Assembly: GCF_002000245.1 (NCBI RefSeq)
Contig: NZ_MTCM01000010.1
Span: 1 to 64,000 of the forward strand
Length of the DNA stretch: 64,000 nt
Origin: Sphingobacterium sp. CZ-UAM
Lineage (GTDB): Bacteria; Bacteroidota; Bacteroidia; Sphingobacteriales; Sphingobacteriaceae
Direction: 5' to 3'
How positions within the stretch are numbered: position 1 is the first letter of the stretch; each line of letters begins with the position of its first letter. The position numbers and the translations under genes were made by a program. The notes under the pieces were generated by a model that ran no database searches, was not told where the DNA came from, and saw only the letters and a program-made list of their open reading frames with translations. Shown piece by piece: positions 37,120-45,472 of the stretch.

Positions 37120-37234
37120 TCCTTTAAATTTGCTTTTTTGTAATGAAGCGATCAGATTTATTTTTACCTTATGTTATTCCCAACAACTCAGCCGAATACT
37201 TCTGGCTCTGATCACCCTCGATTGATGGAATAGA

Positions 37235-38416
37235 TCATGATCGTTCATGATTACGGTTTATTTGCATAAAATCTACTGACAATAGTTTGTTTAGCCGTTG
37301 TTGCTTAAGACTATTGGGTAGTATTCTCATCATAAAATTGCGAATACCGATCAAAAAAGGATTTTGCCATTGAGCGATTTTTCCGATCTGCCAAGACGTG
37401 TTACAGATATAGTTGACACGGTCCAAGCGACGTTTTTCAAATTGGGCAAATGCTTGTTGGATCGATGTGCTTGTTTTCAGTTCATCCAGCAGTACAGCAA
37501 CATCCTCAATCGCCTGACAGGCACCTTGCCCCAAATTGGGCGTTGTAGCGTGGCCCGCATCTCCGATCAAAAGAATATTGTCAAAAGCGAGCTGCCCTAA
37601 CGGTGCGATATCAATAATGTCGTTCCAGATCAGTTCAGCATCCTTAGTCTCTGATAGAATCGTTGGAATCGGATCGTGGTATTCTTTGAAGTTGTTGAAT
37701 AATTCTGCGGTGGTCCATTTTTTTAATGCATTGTTTTGAGCTATGCTATTGATACAGGCGTACCAATAAATACGGTTGCCAACAAGCGGAGTCATGCCAA
37801 ACCGACCCTTTGCCCCCCATGTTTCGGTGCTTTTTTTGAGCTGGATACTGCTGTTATCTATTGTTGCCCGCCAGCAGGTGTAACCTGAGTAACGGGGGGT
37901 AGACGCTGGGATTAGCTGTTGACGTAGCAATGAATGTACACCATCAGCAATAAGTAATGCTGCGCCAACGACCTGGCTTCCATCCGTAAAATGAATGCAG
38001 ACTTTTTCCCCTAACCGTTCAAAGGACGTCGCACGTTTGCCGAGATGAATATGGCTTTCGGGAATTTTTGATAAGAGAAACCGGTGTAGATCAGCTCGGT
38101 GTATGGCGAAGTTGTCCTGTTTGTATTTTTGGCTGATTGATCTGGTATTGGGCTCGACCAAAATATTTCCCTTTTGATCCAAGACATTATAAGAACCTAG
38201 ATAATGTCCGATTTGACTGATTTCATCTTTTAATCCCAAGTGATCTAAAGCCTGCATGGCATTGGCTGCAAGTCCAAAACCCGCTCCAATACCTTTAAGT
38301 TCAGCTACACTTTCATAAACATGGGCTTCAATTCCTAATTTTTGGAGGCCTATCGCTGCGCACAGTCCGGCGATCCCACCACCAATAATAATAAAAGTGT
38401 TATCTGTGGAATCCAT
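37235..38416 (-). CDS. FAD-dependent monooxygenase
   Basis: 393 residues of the UbiH/p-hydroxybenzoate-hydroxylase class. The N-terminal FAD motif is IIGGGIAGLCAAIGLQKLG. The second FAD motif is LIGDAGHATTPNLGQGACQAIEDV. It starts 1 bp after the rsmA stop, so the two genes are cotranscribed, though no functional link is evident. TetX-like or zeaxanthin-epoxidase-like proteins have the same architecture; the substrate is unknown. Confidence 0.9.
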   Translation of the reverse strand: MDSTDNTFIIIGGGIAGLCAAIGLQKLGIEAHVYESVAELKGIGAGFGLAANAMQALDHLGLKDEISQIGHYLGSYNVLDQKGNILVEPNTRSISQKYKQDNFAIHRADLHRFLLSKIPESHIHLGKRATSFERLGEKVCIHFTDGSQVVGAALLIADGVHSLLRQQLIPASTPRYSGYTCWRATIDNSSIQLKKSTETWGAKGRFGMTPLVGNRIYWYACINSIAQNNALKKWTTAELFNNFKEYHDPIPTILSETKDAELIWNDIIDIAPLGQLAFDNILLIGDAGHATTPNLGQGACQAIEDVAVLLDELKTSTSIQQAFAQFEKRRLDRVNYICNTSWQIGKIAQWQNPFLIGIRNFMMRILPNSLKQQRLNKLLSVDFMQINRNHERS

Positions 38417-38417
38417 A

Positions 38418-39197
38418 TCAGAGGCAATTTGCGATCTCGTTGGTCAAGCTGACGAAATCATCGACAGTCAACCGTTCTGCCCTTAATTCATAAAGCGGAT
38501 TATCGGACATCTTATCTTTCGGAACTACACCTGAAAGGGAGTTGCGTAAAGTTTTACGGCGCTGGTTGAATCCAGCTTTAACGACCCGCCAAAATAACTT
38601 TTCATCACAGGCGAGTTGTTCACGGTCATTTCGGGTCATGCGGATGACCCCTGATAATACCTTGGGTGGAGGGTTAAATGCGCCAGCCTTTACCGTAAAG
38701 AGGTATTCAACTTTATAGTAGGCCTGTAAGAACACGCTCAGGATACCATATTCCTTGCTGCCCGCCTTCGCGGTACAGCGCTCAGCGACTTCTTTTTGAA
38801 ACATACCGGCCATCTGAACAACACGTTGACGTTCGTCCAGAATTTTGAAGAGAATCTGAGAGGAAATATTATAGGGAAAGTTGCCGATTACTGCCATCTT
38901 TTCACCGAAATAGTGTGAAAAGTCAAGATTTAGAAAATCGCCATGGATCAATCTTTTTCCCAATTGGGGGTATTTGTCATCCAAATAGGCAATCGACTCA
39001 TCATCAACATCGATCAGATAGGTCTCATATTCTTCTTTCTGTAATAAAAAATCAGAAAGGACACCCATGCCCGGACCGACTTCGAGTACCTGGCTGAAGC
39101 CCAGTTTAGGATCCAATGCTTCTACTATACGTTGGGCCGCATTCTTATCGTTTAAGAAATGCTGTCCTAAATGTTTTTTTGCTCTAACTGTACTCAT
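38418..39197 (-). CDS. rsmA: 16S rRNA (adenine-N6,N6)-dimethyltransferase RsmA/KsgA
   Basis: 259 residues. It dimethylates two adjacent adenines near the 3' end of 16S rRNA. KKHLGQHFLND at the start, the SAM motif EVGPGMG (about 39-45) and catalytic NFPYNISS (106-113) are diagnostic. It is first in a two-gene minus-strand unit with the monooxygenase and divergent from pdxA. Confidence 0.97.
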   Translation of the reverse strand: MSTVRAKKHLGQHFLNDKNAAQRIVEALDPKLGFSQVLEVGPGMGVLSDFLLQKEEYETYLIDVDDESIAYLDDKYPQLGKRLIHGDFLNLDFSHYFGEKMAVIGNFPYNISSQILFKILDERQRVVQMAGMFQKEVAERCTAKAGSKEYGILSVFLQAYYKVEYLFTVKAGAFNPPPKVLSGVIRMTRNDREQLACDEKLFWRVVKAGFNQRRKTLRNSLSGVVPKDKMSDNPLYELRAERLTVDDFVSLTNEIANCL

Positions 39198-39269
39198 AGT
39201 GCAAAATTAGAAATTTAAAAGCTTTATAAAGTAAAAAGTCAAAATTAAAAAGCAGAGACAGTTTGTAAG

Positions 39270-39323
39270 CCATGGGCTTGTCTGACCAAAATCTCAATAC
39301 TCAGATCTAACTGCTCAATACTA
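39270..39323 (+). repeat. Dispersed intergenic repeat upstream of pdxA (copy b)
   Basis: CCATGGGCTTGT...AATCTCAATACTCA (39270-39303) matches copy a, followed by a second CTCAATACT. It ends 13 bp before the pdxA -7 element and reads toward pdxA. Confidence 0.6.
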
Positions 39324-39335
39324 AAAAAAAATCCC

Positions 39336-39343
39336 TATTTTTG
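39336..39343 (+). promoter_or_regulatory. Promoter -7 element of pdxA
   Basis: TATTTTTG fits TAnnTTTG exactly and lies 21 bp before the ATG. Confidence 0.5.
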
Positions 39344-39363
39344 ATTCAAAGCATTTAAAAAGG

Positions 39364-40419
39364 ATGAGTGATAAACTAAAAATCGGAATTACCGTAGGGG
39401 ATATTAACGGCATTGGACTTGAAGTAATTATTAAATCATTGGTAGATCAACGTATGTGTGATTTTTTTACGCCAATTGTTTATGGAAATACAAAAGTTGC
39501 CTCGTTTCACCGAAAAGCGATAGGAATAAACGATTTTAGTTTCAATGTCATCAATGATGCTGAACAAGCCCATCCCAAAAGGGCAAATATGATCAACTGC
39601 TGGCAGGAAGATGTCAAGATTTCTTTGGGCGAGGAGAACGAAATTGGCGGAAAATATGCTTTTTTGTCTCTGGAGCGGGCGATTGATGATTTGAAAGCCG
39701 GTAAAATTGATGCGCTGGTAACTGCCCCGATCAATAAGCATAATATTCAGCAGGAAGGGTTTCAATTTCCTGGTCATACCGAATATTTACAGGCCAAAGT
39801 TGAAGCTGATGACGTGCTGATGTTTATGGTCTGTGACGAGCTGCGCATTGGTGTGGTGACAGGGCATATTCCTCTACATGAAGTAGCTGCAAATATCACT
39901 GAAGAGGCGATACTGAAAAAACTGGCTCTCATGAACGAATCTCTAAAAAAGGATTTTTGGGTGGAGAAACCCAAAATAGCCGTTTTAGGCCTAAACCCAC
40001 ATGCAGGAGATCACGGAATTATCGGTACTGAAGACGACCAGATTATTCGACCAACAATAGAAAAAGCAAATGAGCAGGGTATTTTCTGTTTTGGTCCCTA
40101 TCCAGCTGACGGTTTTTTTGCCAAAGGAGCTTATGAAAAATTTGACGCAGTATTGGCCATGTATCACGATCAAGGGTTGATTCCATTTAAACATATAGCC
40201 AAAGGTGGCGGAGTAAATTATACTGCAGGACTACCTATCGTGCGTACTTCACCGGATCATGGTACCGGTTACGATATAGCCGGTAAAAATATAGCCTCGC
40301 CAGGATCATTTGTCGAAGCAATTTTTACTGCTGTCCATATTGTAAAACGCCGCCGGGAACAAGCTGAGCTATTAAAAAATCCATTGGCCTTCCGCAAATT
40401 GTCCAAAGATCGGGATTAG
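39364..40419 (+). CDS. pdxA: 4-hydroxythreonine-4-phosphate dehydrogenase
   Basis: 351 residues. It oxidises 4-phosphohydroxy-L-threonine in the DXP-dependent route to pyridoxal phosphate. The three metal-ligand histidines are in TGHIPL (His168), NPHAGDHG (His213) and YHDQGLIPFK (His268), and GHTEYL (His138) binds substrate. ATG 39364 is the natural start (MSDKLKIGITVGDINGIG). No other pdx gene is nearby. Confidence 0.97.
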   Translation: MSDKLKIGITVGDINGIGLEVIIKSLVDQRMCDFFTPIVYGNTKVASFHRKAIGINDFSFNVINDAEQAHPKRANMINCWQEDVKISLGEENEIGGKYAFLSLERAIDDLKAGKIDALVTAPINKHNIQQEGFQFPGHTEYLQAKVEADDVLMFMVCDELRIGVVTGHIPLHEVAANITEEAILKKLALMNESLKKDFWVEKPKIAVLGLNPHAGDHGIIGTEDDQIIRPTIEKANEQGIFCFGPYPADGFFAKGAYEKFDAVLAMYHDQGLIPFKHIAKGGGVNYTAGLPIVRTSPDHGTGYDIAGKNIASPGSFVEAIFTAVHIVKRRREQAELLKNPLAFRKLSKDRD

Positions 40420-40574
40420 GGAGAGCAATAATTGCCGTTTTTTAATGTATAGCTTTATAGAGGTCAAGTTAGAGATGACGAGAATCATAGCTGTTATTAA
40501 GGGTTATAATGAATCCTGAGTGACAAGGTAAAGTGCATCTTATCTGCATACAGCTAGTACGGCCAAGCTCCCAA

Positions 40575-40601
40575 TTCTAATATCTCAATACTTATTACTA
40601 A
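40575..40601 (+). repeat. Dispersed intergenic repeat upstream of cca (copy c)
   Basis: TTCTAATATCTCAATACTTATTACTAAA matches copy a over ATACTAATATCTAAATACT with few changes. It ends about 10 bp before the cca -7 element, in the same orientation as the gene. Confidence 0.5.
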
Positions 40602-40610
40602 AAAAAGTAT

Positions 40611-40618
40611 TACTTTTG
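40611..40618 (+). promoter_or_regulatory. Promoter -7 element of cca
   Basis: TACTTTTG fits TAnnTTTG exactly. It lies 34 bp before ATG 40652 and would overlap the TTG of the longest frame, which supports the shorter start. Confidence 0.5.
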
Positions 40619-40651
40619 CAAACTGTTTGGTTTTTACCCGCTGTTCTAACT

Positions 40652-42085
40652 ATGTGCGATAATTTACAACATCCAATATTTTCTATTATCAAAGAGCTCG
40701 CCGAGCAGACAAATACCGAGTGTTATGTCATTGGTGGGTATGTACGCGATTATATAATGAAGCGTCCGTTTAAGAATGATGTAGATATTGTTGTTGTGGG
40801 AAGCGGTATTGAATTTGCGGCCTTGTTGGGTGAAAGACTGCATACCAAAGTTGCTGTCTACAAAAATTTTGGAACAGCAATGCTCGTGTTTGAGGGCTTG
40901 AATGTAGAGTTTGTGGGTGCACGGCGGGAATCTTACCGCGCCAATTCGCGAAAACCGATTGTAGAAGATGGTACCTTGACCGATGATCAAAACCGTCGTG
41001 ATTTTACCATCAATGCCATGGCTTTTTCATTGAATAAGACAGACTACGGTGCTTTGGTAGATCCATTCGATGGCGTAAATGATCTTGAACATCGTATTAT
41101 CCGAACACCGCTCGATCCAATAGAAACTTTCTCGGATGATCCCTTACGTATGATGCGTGCGATCCGTTTTGCAACCCAACTAAATTTTAAGATTGATATT
41201 GAGGCCATTAAAGCGATAACAGAGACAAAAGACCGCATCAAAATCATTTCGAAAGAACGGATTATCGATGAAATCAATAAAATCATTCTTTCACCGAAAC
41301 CCTCGCTAGGTTTTAAATATCTTTTTGATACAGGTTTATTGGAACTGATTTTCCCTGCCATGTGCAACTTGCATGGCGTGGACATTATTGATGGAAAAGG
41401 GCACAAAGATAATTTCTACCATACGCTGGAAGTGTTGGATAATGTGTGCGAACTGTCGGATGACCTCTGGTTGCGCTGGGCCGCTATTATGCATGATATT
41501 GCCAAACCGGCGACAAAACGTTTTGATAAGAAGATAGGCTGGACATTTCACGGGCATGAAGACCGTGGGGCACGGATGGTGCCGAAGCTTTTTGCCGAAT
41601 TGAAACTGCCGCTGAATGAGAAGATGAAATTTGTACAGAAACTTGTGCAACTGCACCTTCGTCCGATAGTTCTGGCACAGGATATTGTGACGGACTCCGC
41701 TGTCAGACGTTTGTTGTTTGAAGCAGGTGATGACATTGATGCCCTGATGATGTTATGTCATGCCGATGTGACAACGAAGAATGAGTTTAAAAAGAAAAAG
41801 TACCGCCAGAATTTTGAACTTGTCAAACAGAAACTAAAAGATGTGGAAGAACGTGACAAGATCCGAAACTGGCAGCCACCGATCAGCGGCGAAGATATTA
41901 TGACGCTTTTTGGATTAACACCGGGGCGTGTTGTCGGGCAGTTGAAAAATCTGATCCGTGAAGCTATTTTGGAAGGTGAAATTCCAAATTCCAGGATCGA
42001 AGCTTATCAATATCTGGTAAAAAAAGCTGGAGACATGGGCTTGGCGGTCAAACAAGAAATCCCGTTGGAAATTTCCAATTCTTAA
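40652..42085 (+). CDS. cca: CCA tRNA nucleotidyltransferase with HD domain
   Basis: 477 residues from ATG 40652 (MCDNLQHP). It adds or repairs the 3' CCA of tRNAs; this is essential for tRNAs such as those at 1-562 whose genes lack it. The class II nucleotidyltransferase head shows GGYVRD (28-33) and DVDIVV (43-48), with catalytic aspartates 43 and 45. The RRDFTINAMAF motif follows, and an HD domain (HDIAKP, FHGHEDRGA) is in the C-terminal half. First of three close genes with the ORF-3-like gene and miaA. Confidence 0.95.
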   Translation: MCDNLQHPIFSIIKELAEQTNTECYVIGGYVRDYIMKRPFKNDVDIVVVGSGIEFAALLGERLHTKVAVYKNFGTAMLVFEGLNVEFVGARRESYRANSRKPIVEDGTLTDDQNRRDFTINAMAFSLNKTDYGALVDPFDGVNDLEHRIIRTPLDPIETFSDDPLRMMRAIRFATQLNFKIDIEAIKAITETKDRIKIISKERIIDEINKIILSPKPSLGFKYLFDTGLLELIFPAMCNLHGVDIIDGKGHKDNFYHTLEVLDNVCELSDDLWLRWAAIMHDIAKPATKRFDKKIGWTFHGHEDRGARMVPKLFAELKLPLNEKMKFVQKLVQLHLRPIVLAQDIVTDSAVRRLLFEAGDDIDALMMLCHADVTTKNEFKKKKYRQNFELVKQKLKDVEERDKIRNWQPPISGEDIMTLFGLTPGRVVGQLKNLIREAILEGEIPNSRIEAYQYLVKKAGDMGLAVKQEIPLEISNS

Positions 42086-42131
42086 AATATAGTATTAATT
42101 TTAAACTGCTAAAAAGAAGAATACATAGAAG

Positions 42132-42722
42132 ATGGCAATTTATAGATTTAGAGTTACTTTTGAAGATTATGAAGATGTATATCGTGAAATAGATATGCCT
42201 TCCAAAAGTACATTTTTAGACATGCACGAGGAAATCCATAAAACGACAGGTTATGCGGCGGATGCTTCTTCCTCTTTTTACGTGAGCAATGACCAATGGA
42301 AAAAAGGAACAGAAATTGCTTTTAAGCCAATACAGCGAAAAAGAGATGCAGAGGTCCTGTTAATGGAGAATATTCGCCTGAGTAAGTTTATCGATGATCC
42401 GCACCAAAAGTTTTATTATATCTATAATTTTGACCGTCCTTATGATTTTCAGGTTGAACTGATCAAGATCCTAAAGGAAGAAGCGGGCAAGGAATATCCG
42501 GCATTGTTCAAATCTGTTGGTCAAGTACCTAAAACAATGACAGCTGCTAATTTCCCTGTGTCCGATTCAGTCGAAGAAGATGAATATGTTGAAGAAGACG
42601 ACACGCAATATGGTGTGGATGACGAGGACGAATTAGATGGCTTTGACAGTGAAGACGAAGATGAGGAGGGTGAAGGCGAAGAAGAACGTGAAGGATCCAA
42701 CGGCTACGAAGACGAATATTAA
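42132..42722 (+). CDS. Plasmid pRiA4b ORF-3-like protein with acidic tail
   Basis: 196 residues. Residues about 1-140 resemble the pRiA4b ORF-3-like family (databases sometimes call it IS1096 passenger TnpR family): YRFRVTFEDYEDVYREIDMP, TFLDMHEEIHKTTGY, FYYIYNFDRPYDFQVELI. Residues 144-196 are almost entirely Asp/Glu with few other residues and are surely disordered. The name does not imply a mobile element here; there are no transposase remnants or repeats. It sits 46 bp after cca and 45 bp before miaA, so a link to tRNA maturation is possible but unproven. Confidence 0.75.
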   Translation: MAIYRFRVTFEDYEDVYREIDMPSKSTFLDMHEEIHKTTGYAADASSSFYVSNDQWKKGTEIAFKPIQRKRDAEVLLMENIRLSKFIDDPHQKFYYIYNFDRPYDFQVELIKILKEEAGKEYPALFKSVGQVPKTMTAANFPVSDSVEEDEYVEEDDTQYGVDDEDELDGFDSEDEDEEGEGEEEREGSNGYEDEY

Positions 42723-42767
42723 TTGAAAATGCTTTCAATGCATCTTTGCGCATTTGAAGCAGATATT

Positions 42768-43694
42768 ATGGCAAAAAAGAAAACACTGATAGCCATTGTA
42801 GGTCCGACTGCTGTTGGAAAAACTGCAATGGCTATTTCATTGGCTCAATATTTCAATACCGAAATTATTTCTGCCGATTCCCGGCAGTTCTATCGTGAGA
42901 TGAGCATTGGCACAGCAAAACCGGATTCGGAAGAACTGGCTAGCGCTCCTCACCATTTTATAAATTCACATTCCATTACGCAAGATTATTCCGCGGGGGA
43001 TTTTGAACGGGAGGCTTTGCTCAGATTGGATGAACTTTTCAAGCAGCATGATGTGGTTATCATGGTTGGCGGATCTGGGCTTTTCGTGCGGGCACTTTGT
43101 GAGGGATTAGATGATCTTCCTAAAGCAGGGGATGAGGTCCGTGAAAGGCTCAACAACGAAATGATCCAACTGGGACTTGAACAGATGAAGGAGCGATTAA
43201 AAACAATTGATCCGACCTATTATCAAGTAGCCGACGTAGATAATCCACAGCGCGTGGTTCGTGCTTTGGAAGTATTTGAGGCAACAGGTAAACCCATGTC
43301 ATTCTATCATAAAAAAGACATGGAGAAAAGACCATTTGATATCTTGACAATAGGCTTAAATATGGATCGCTCCCAATTGTATGCCCGGATCAATTTTCGG
43401 GTAGATCGGATGATGGAAACAGGATTGTTGGCCGAAGTAAAGTCATTGGCTCCTTTTAGGAATAAACCGGCTTTGTTGACGGTAGGTTATGCGGAGTTGT
43501 TCGACTACCTTGATGGAAATATCAGTTTGGAAGAAGCTGTGGATAAGATCAAGCAAAATTCAAGGCGTTACGCAAAGCGGCAGATTACCTGGTTTAAAAA
43601 ATATGGCGAAACCTCTTGGTTTCAACCTACTGAGACTGCTGCGATTATTGAGTTTATAAACAGCAAGCTAGCTGATGACAATGAAAAGAGCTAG
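42768..43694 (+). CDS. miaA: tRNA dimethylallyltransferase
   Basis: 308 residues from ATG 42768, normal for MiaA; the longer frame begins at TTG 42723. It transfers a dimethylallyl group to A37 of tRNAs reading codons that begin with U. The P-loop GPTAVGKT (12-19), ISADSRQFY and the GGSGLFVRAL motif are clear. CATCTTTG at 42741-42748 is close to a -7 element and may give miaA its own promoter inside the cca unit. Confidence 0.97.
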   Translation: MAKKKTLIAIVGPTAVGKTAMAISLAQYFNTEIISADSRQFYREMSIGTAKPDSEELASAPHHFINSHSITQDYSAGDFEREALLRLDELFKQHDVVIMVGGSGLFVRALCEGLDDLPKAGDEVRERLNNEMIQLGLEQMKERLKTIDPTYYQVADVDNPQRVVRALEVFEATGKPMSFYHKKDMEKRPFDILTIGLNMDRSQLYARINFRVDRMMETGLLAEVKSLAPFRNKPALLTVGYAELFDYLDGNISLEEAVDKIKQNSRRYAKRQITWFKKYGETSWFQPTETAAIIEFINSKLADDNEKS

Positions 43695-43800
43695 TTGTAT
43701 CTAATGACAATCTATCAAGGGACTTAAGCCAATAAACCGGGATGGGATTGTGCGCTGATCCCTTAACGAAAAAATGAGTCAATAAAAGACAAACAAGCGT

Positions 43801-43838
43801 AAAAAAAGGCAGTTGGTAATCACCAACTGCCTTTTTTT
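43801..43838. terminator. Bidirectional terminator between miaA and ilvE
   Basis: A7, stem GGCAGTTGGT/ACCAACTGCC with loop AATC, T7. Confidence 0.92.
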
Positions 43839-43854
43839 ATTGCGGATAACCTGT

Positions 43855-44925
43855 TTATTTTACCAGGTAGTTCCATCCAAATGGATCATCTACTTTGCCG
43901 TAGCGTAATTCATTCAGGTAATTTAATACTTTATTGGAGAACTCGCGGCCTTCTACCGGCGGCAGGTTATAATCTTGTCCTTCAAATCCAATACGGCTAA
44001 TGTGCGTAATTGTTGCAGCTGTTCCCGCAGCAAATGCTTCAGTCACTGTTCCTGCCTTGATGCCATCGATAAGCTCCTGTACGGATACCTTACGCTGTTC
44101 GGTTTTATAACCCCATTTCTCCGCCAATTCCATAATTGTACGGCGGGTTACACCATGTAAGATGGTGTCACCGTGAGGCGTAATGATGGTATCACCGATA
44201 CGGAAAATTAAGTTTGCAGTACCGGCTTCTTCGATATACTTGTGCTCAGCGGCGTCAGTCCACATGATTTGATCGTAGCCTTCATCGTTAGCCAATTGCG
44301 TCGGATAAAGCGATAGTGCATAATTACCCGCATTTTTCGAGAAACCAACACCACCTTCAGCAGCACGGGTATAGTAAGTTTCAACTTTTAAACTGATTGG
44401 TTTACTATAATAAGCACCTACTGGCCCAGTGATAATGATAAATTTGTATGATTTGGATGGGTGCACGCCTAAGGCACCTTCAGTACCAAACATAAATGGA
44501 CGTATATATAAAGAAGAACCTTCTTTAGCCGGAACCCAATTACGGTCAATATCCAATAGTTTGTTTAGACCATCCATAAAAATTTCTTCAGGAACCTCTG
44601 GCATCTGAAGACGTGCTGCAGATTTGTTAAACCTCTCCCAGTTTCTGTCGGGGCGAAAGATACTCACTGTGCCATCGGCGAATTTATAGGCCTTAATCCC
44701 TTCAAAAATTGCTTGACCATAATGTAAAGCTGACATCGAAGGACTTATGCTGATATCTCCGTAAGGGACGATGCTGACATCTTTCCATTCACCATCATCA
44801 TAGTCTGCGACCAGCATGTGGTCGGATAATATCTTTCCGAATTTTAGATTGTCGAAATCTACTTGCGAGAGTCTTGAATTTTGAGTTGGCTCTACGCGAA
44901 TTGAATAGTTCTCTGTCGCGTTCAT
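43855..44925 (-). CDS. ilvE: Branched-chain amino acid aminotransferase
   Basis: 356 residues, the long (BCAT II-like) form. PLP-dependent fold type IV; it makes or degrades Val, Leu and Ile with 2-oxoglutarate. LHYGQAIFEGIKAYKF near the start, the PLP lysine region GFSKNAGNYA, EAGTANLIFRI and the C-terminal GTAATITHI are family signatures. ACTTAG-G-CTAAGT, a 13-bp palindrome (44941-44953), lies just upstream of the start and could be a regulator site. Confidence 0.96.
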   Translation of the reverse strand: MNATENYSIRVEPTQNSRLSQVDFDNLKFGKILSDHMLVADYDDGEWKDVSIVPYGDISISPSMSALHYGQAIFEGIKAYKFADGTVSIFRPDRNWERFNKSAARLQMPEVPEEIFMDGLNKLLDIDRNWVPAKEGSSLYIRPFMFGTEGALGVHPSKSYKFIIITGPVGAYYSKPISLKVETYYTRAAEGGVGFSKNAGNYALSLYPTQLANDEGYDQIMWTDAAEHKYIEEAGTANLIFRIGDTIITPHGDTILHGVTRRTIMELAEKWGYKTEQRKVSVQELIDGIKAGTVTEAFAAGTAATITHISRIGFEGQDYNLPPVEGREFSNKVLNYLNELRYGKVDDPFGWNYLVK

Positions 44926-45244
44926 CTTATTTTTTATATTACTTAGGCTAAGTTAGGAAAAATTGAAATATAAAATGCACTTTGCTATGATAATTTCCCG
45001 TTCAGAAAAATGCCTTTTATTTCGGACAGTCATTCTCCAATTTACTACACTTCCCCTATGAAATTGAAAAATAATGGGGGCGAATCTCCAAAAGAGTGTC
45101 GCTGTTGATTAAATGTATTAATTTTATGTTAATTAATGCTATTTCTTAATTTATGGCATAAAGTTTGGCAATAAAGACTGCGATCACGGATGGGCAATGG
45201 ATCGCTTAGCGCTGTAAAATCACTTATCATAAAATAAACTTAGT

Positions 45245-45403
45245 ATGGAATTGACTCACCGTCTTAACAAAAGCAATGAAGTAACATCGGGTGAAACTCG
45301 CGAATTGTTACAGCGGGATGTTGAAATTCAAAAGAAAGGTATTTCTGTGAATTTTATCCTTGGTTTTTTTGTGTTTTTGTATAAAACTGCAATCAAACCC
45401 TAA
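45245..45403 (+). CDS. Possible small protein, 52 residues, unknown
   Basis: ATG 45245 opens MELTHRLNKSNEVTSGETRE and ends with a short hydrophobic stretch (NFILGFFVFLYK). It sits alone between convergently and divergently read minus-strand genes. No family is recognised, and it may be a chance frame or a fragment. Confidence 0.25.
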   Translation: MELTHRLNKSNEVTSGETRELLQRDVEIQKKGISVNFILGFFVFLYKTAIKP

Positions 45404-45411
45404 AACAAGAA

Positions 45412-45453
45412 GAGATTAGCCAAGATGATATCGTCAAGATCTTGGCTAATCTC
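45412..45453 (-). terminator. Hairpin downstream of the GH3-family gene
   Basis: Perfect 15-bp stem GAGATTAGCCAAGAT/ATCTTGGCTAATCTC with a 12-nt loop. On the minus strand it is followed by TTCTTGTTTTAG, so it most likely terminates the GH3-like gene. Confidence 0.65.
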
Positions 45454-45472
45454 CCAAAGTATGATCTTCCGG

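Larger units (their letters stand above)
44926..45472. other. 547-bp intergenic region (ilvE / GH3-like)
   Basis: It contains the palindrome at 44941-44953, a possible 52-codon frame (45245-45403) and a long hairpin (45412-45453). The remainder (about 44960-45240) shows no recognisable element. Confidence 0.4.

Noticed and set aside
42132..42722. Possible insertion sequence remnant (family name mentions IS1096/TnpR)
   Set aside because: No transposase, terminal repeats or target duplication is seen; the name is historical.
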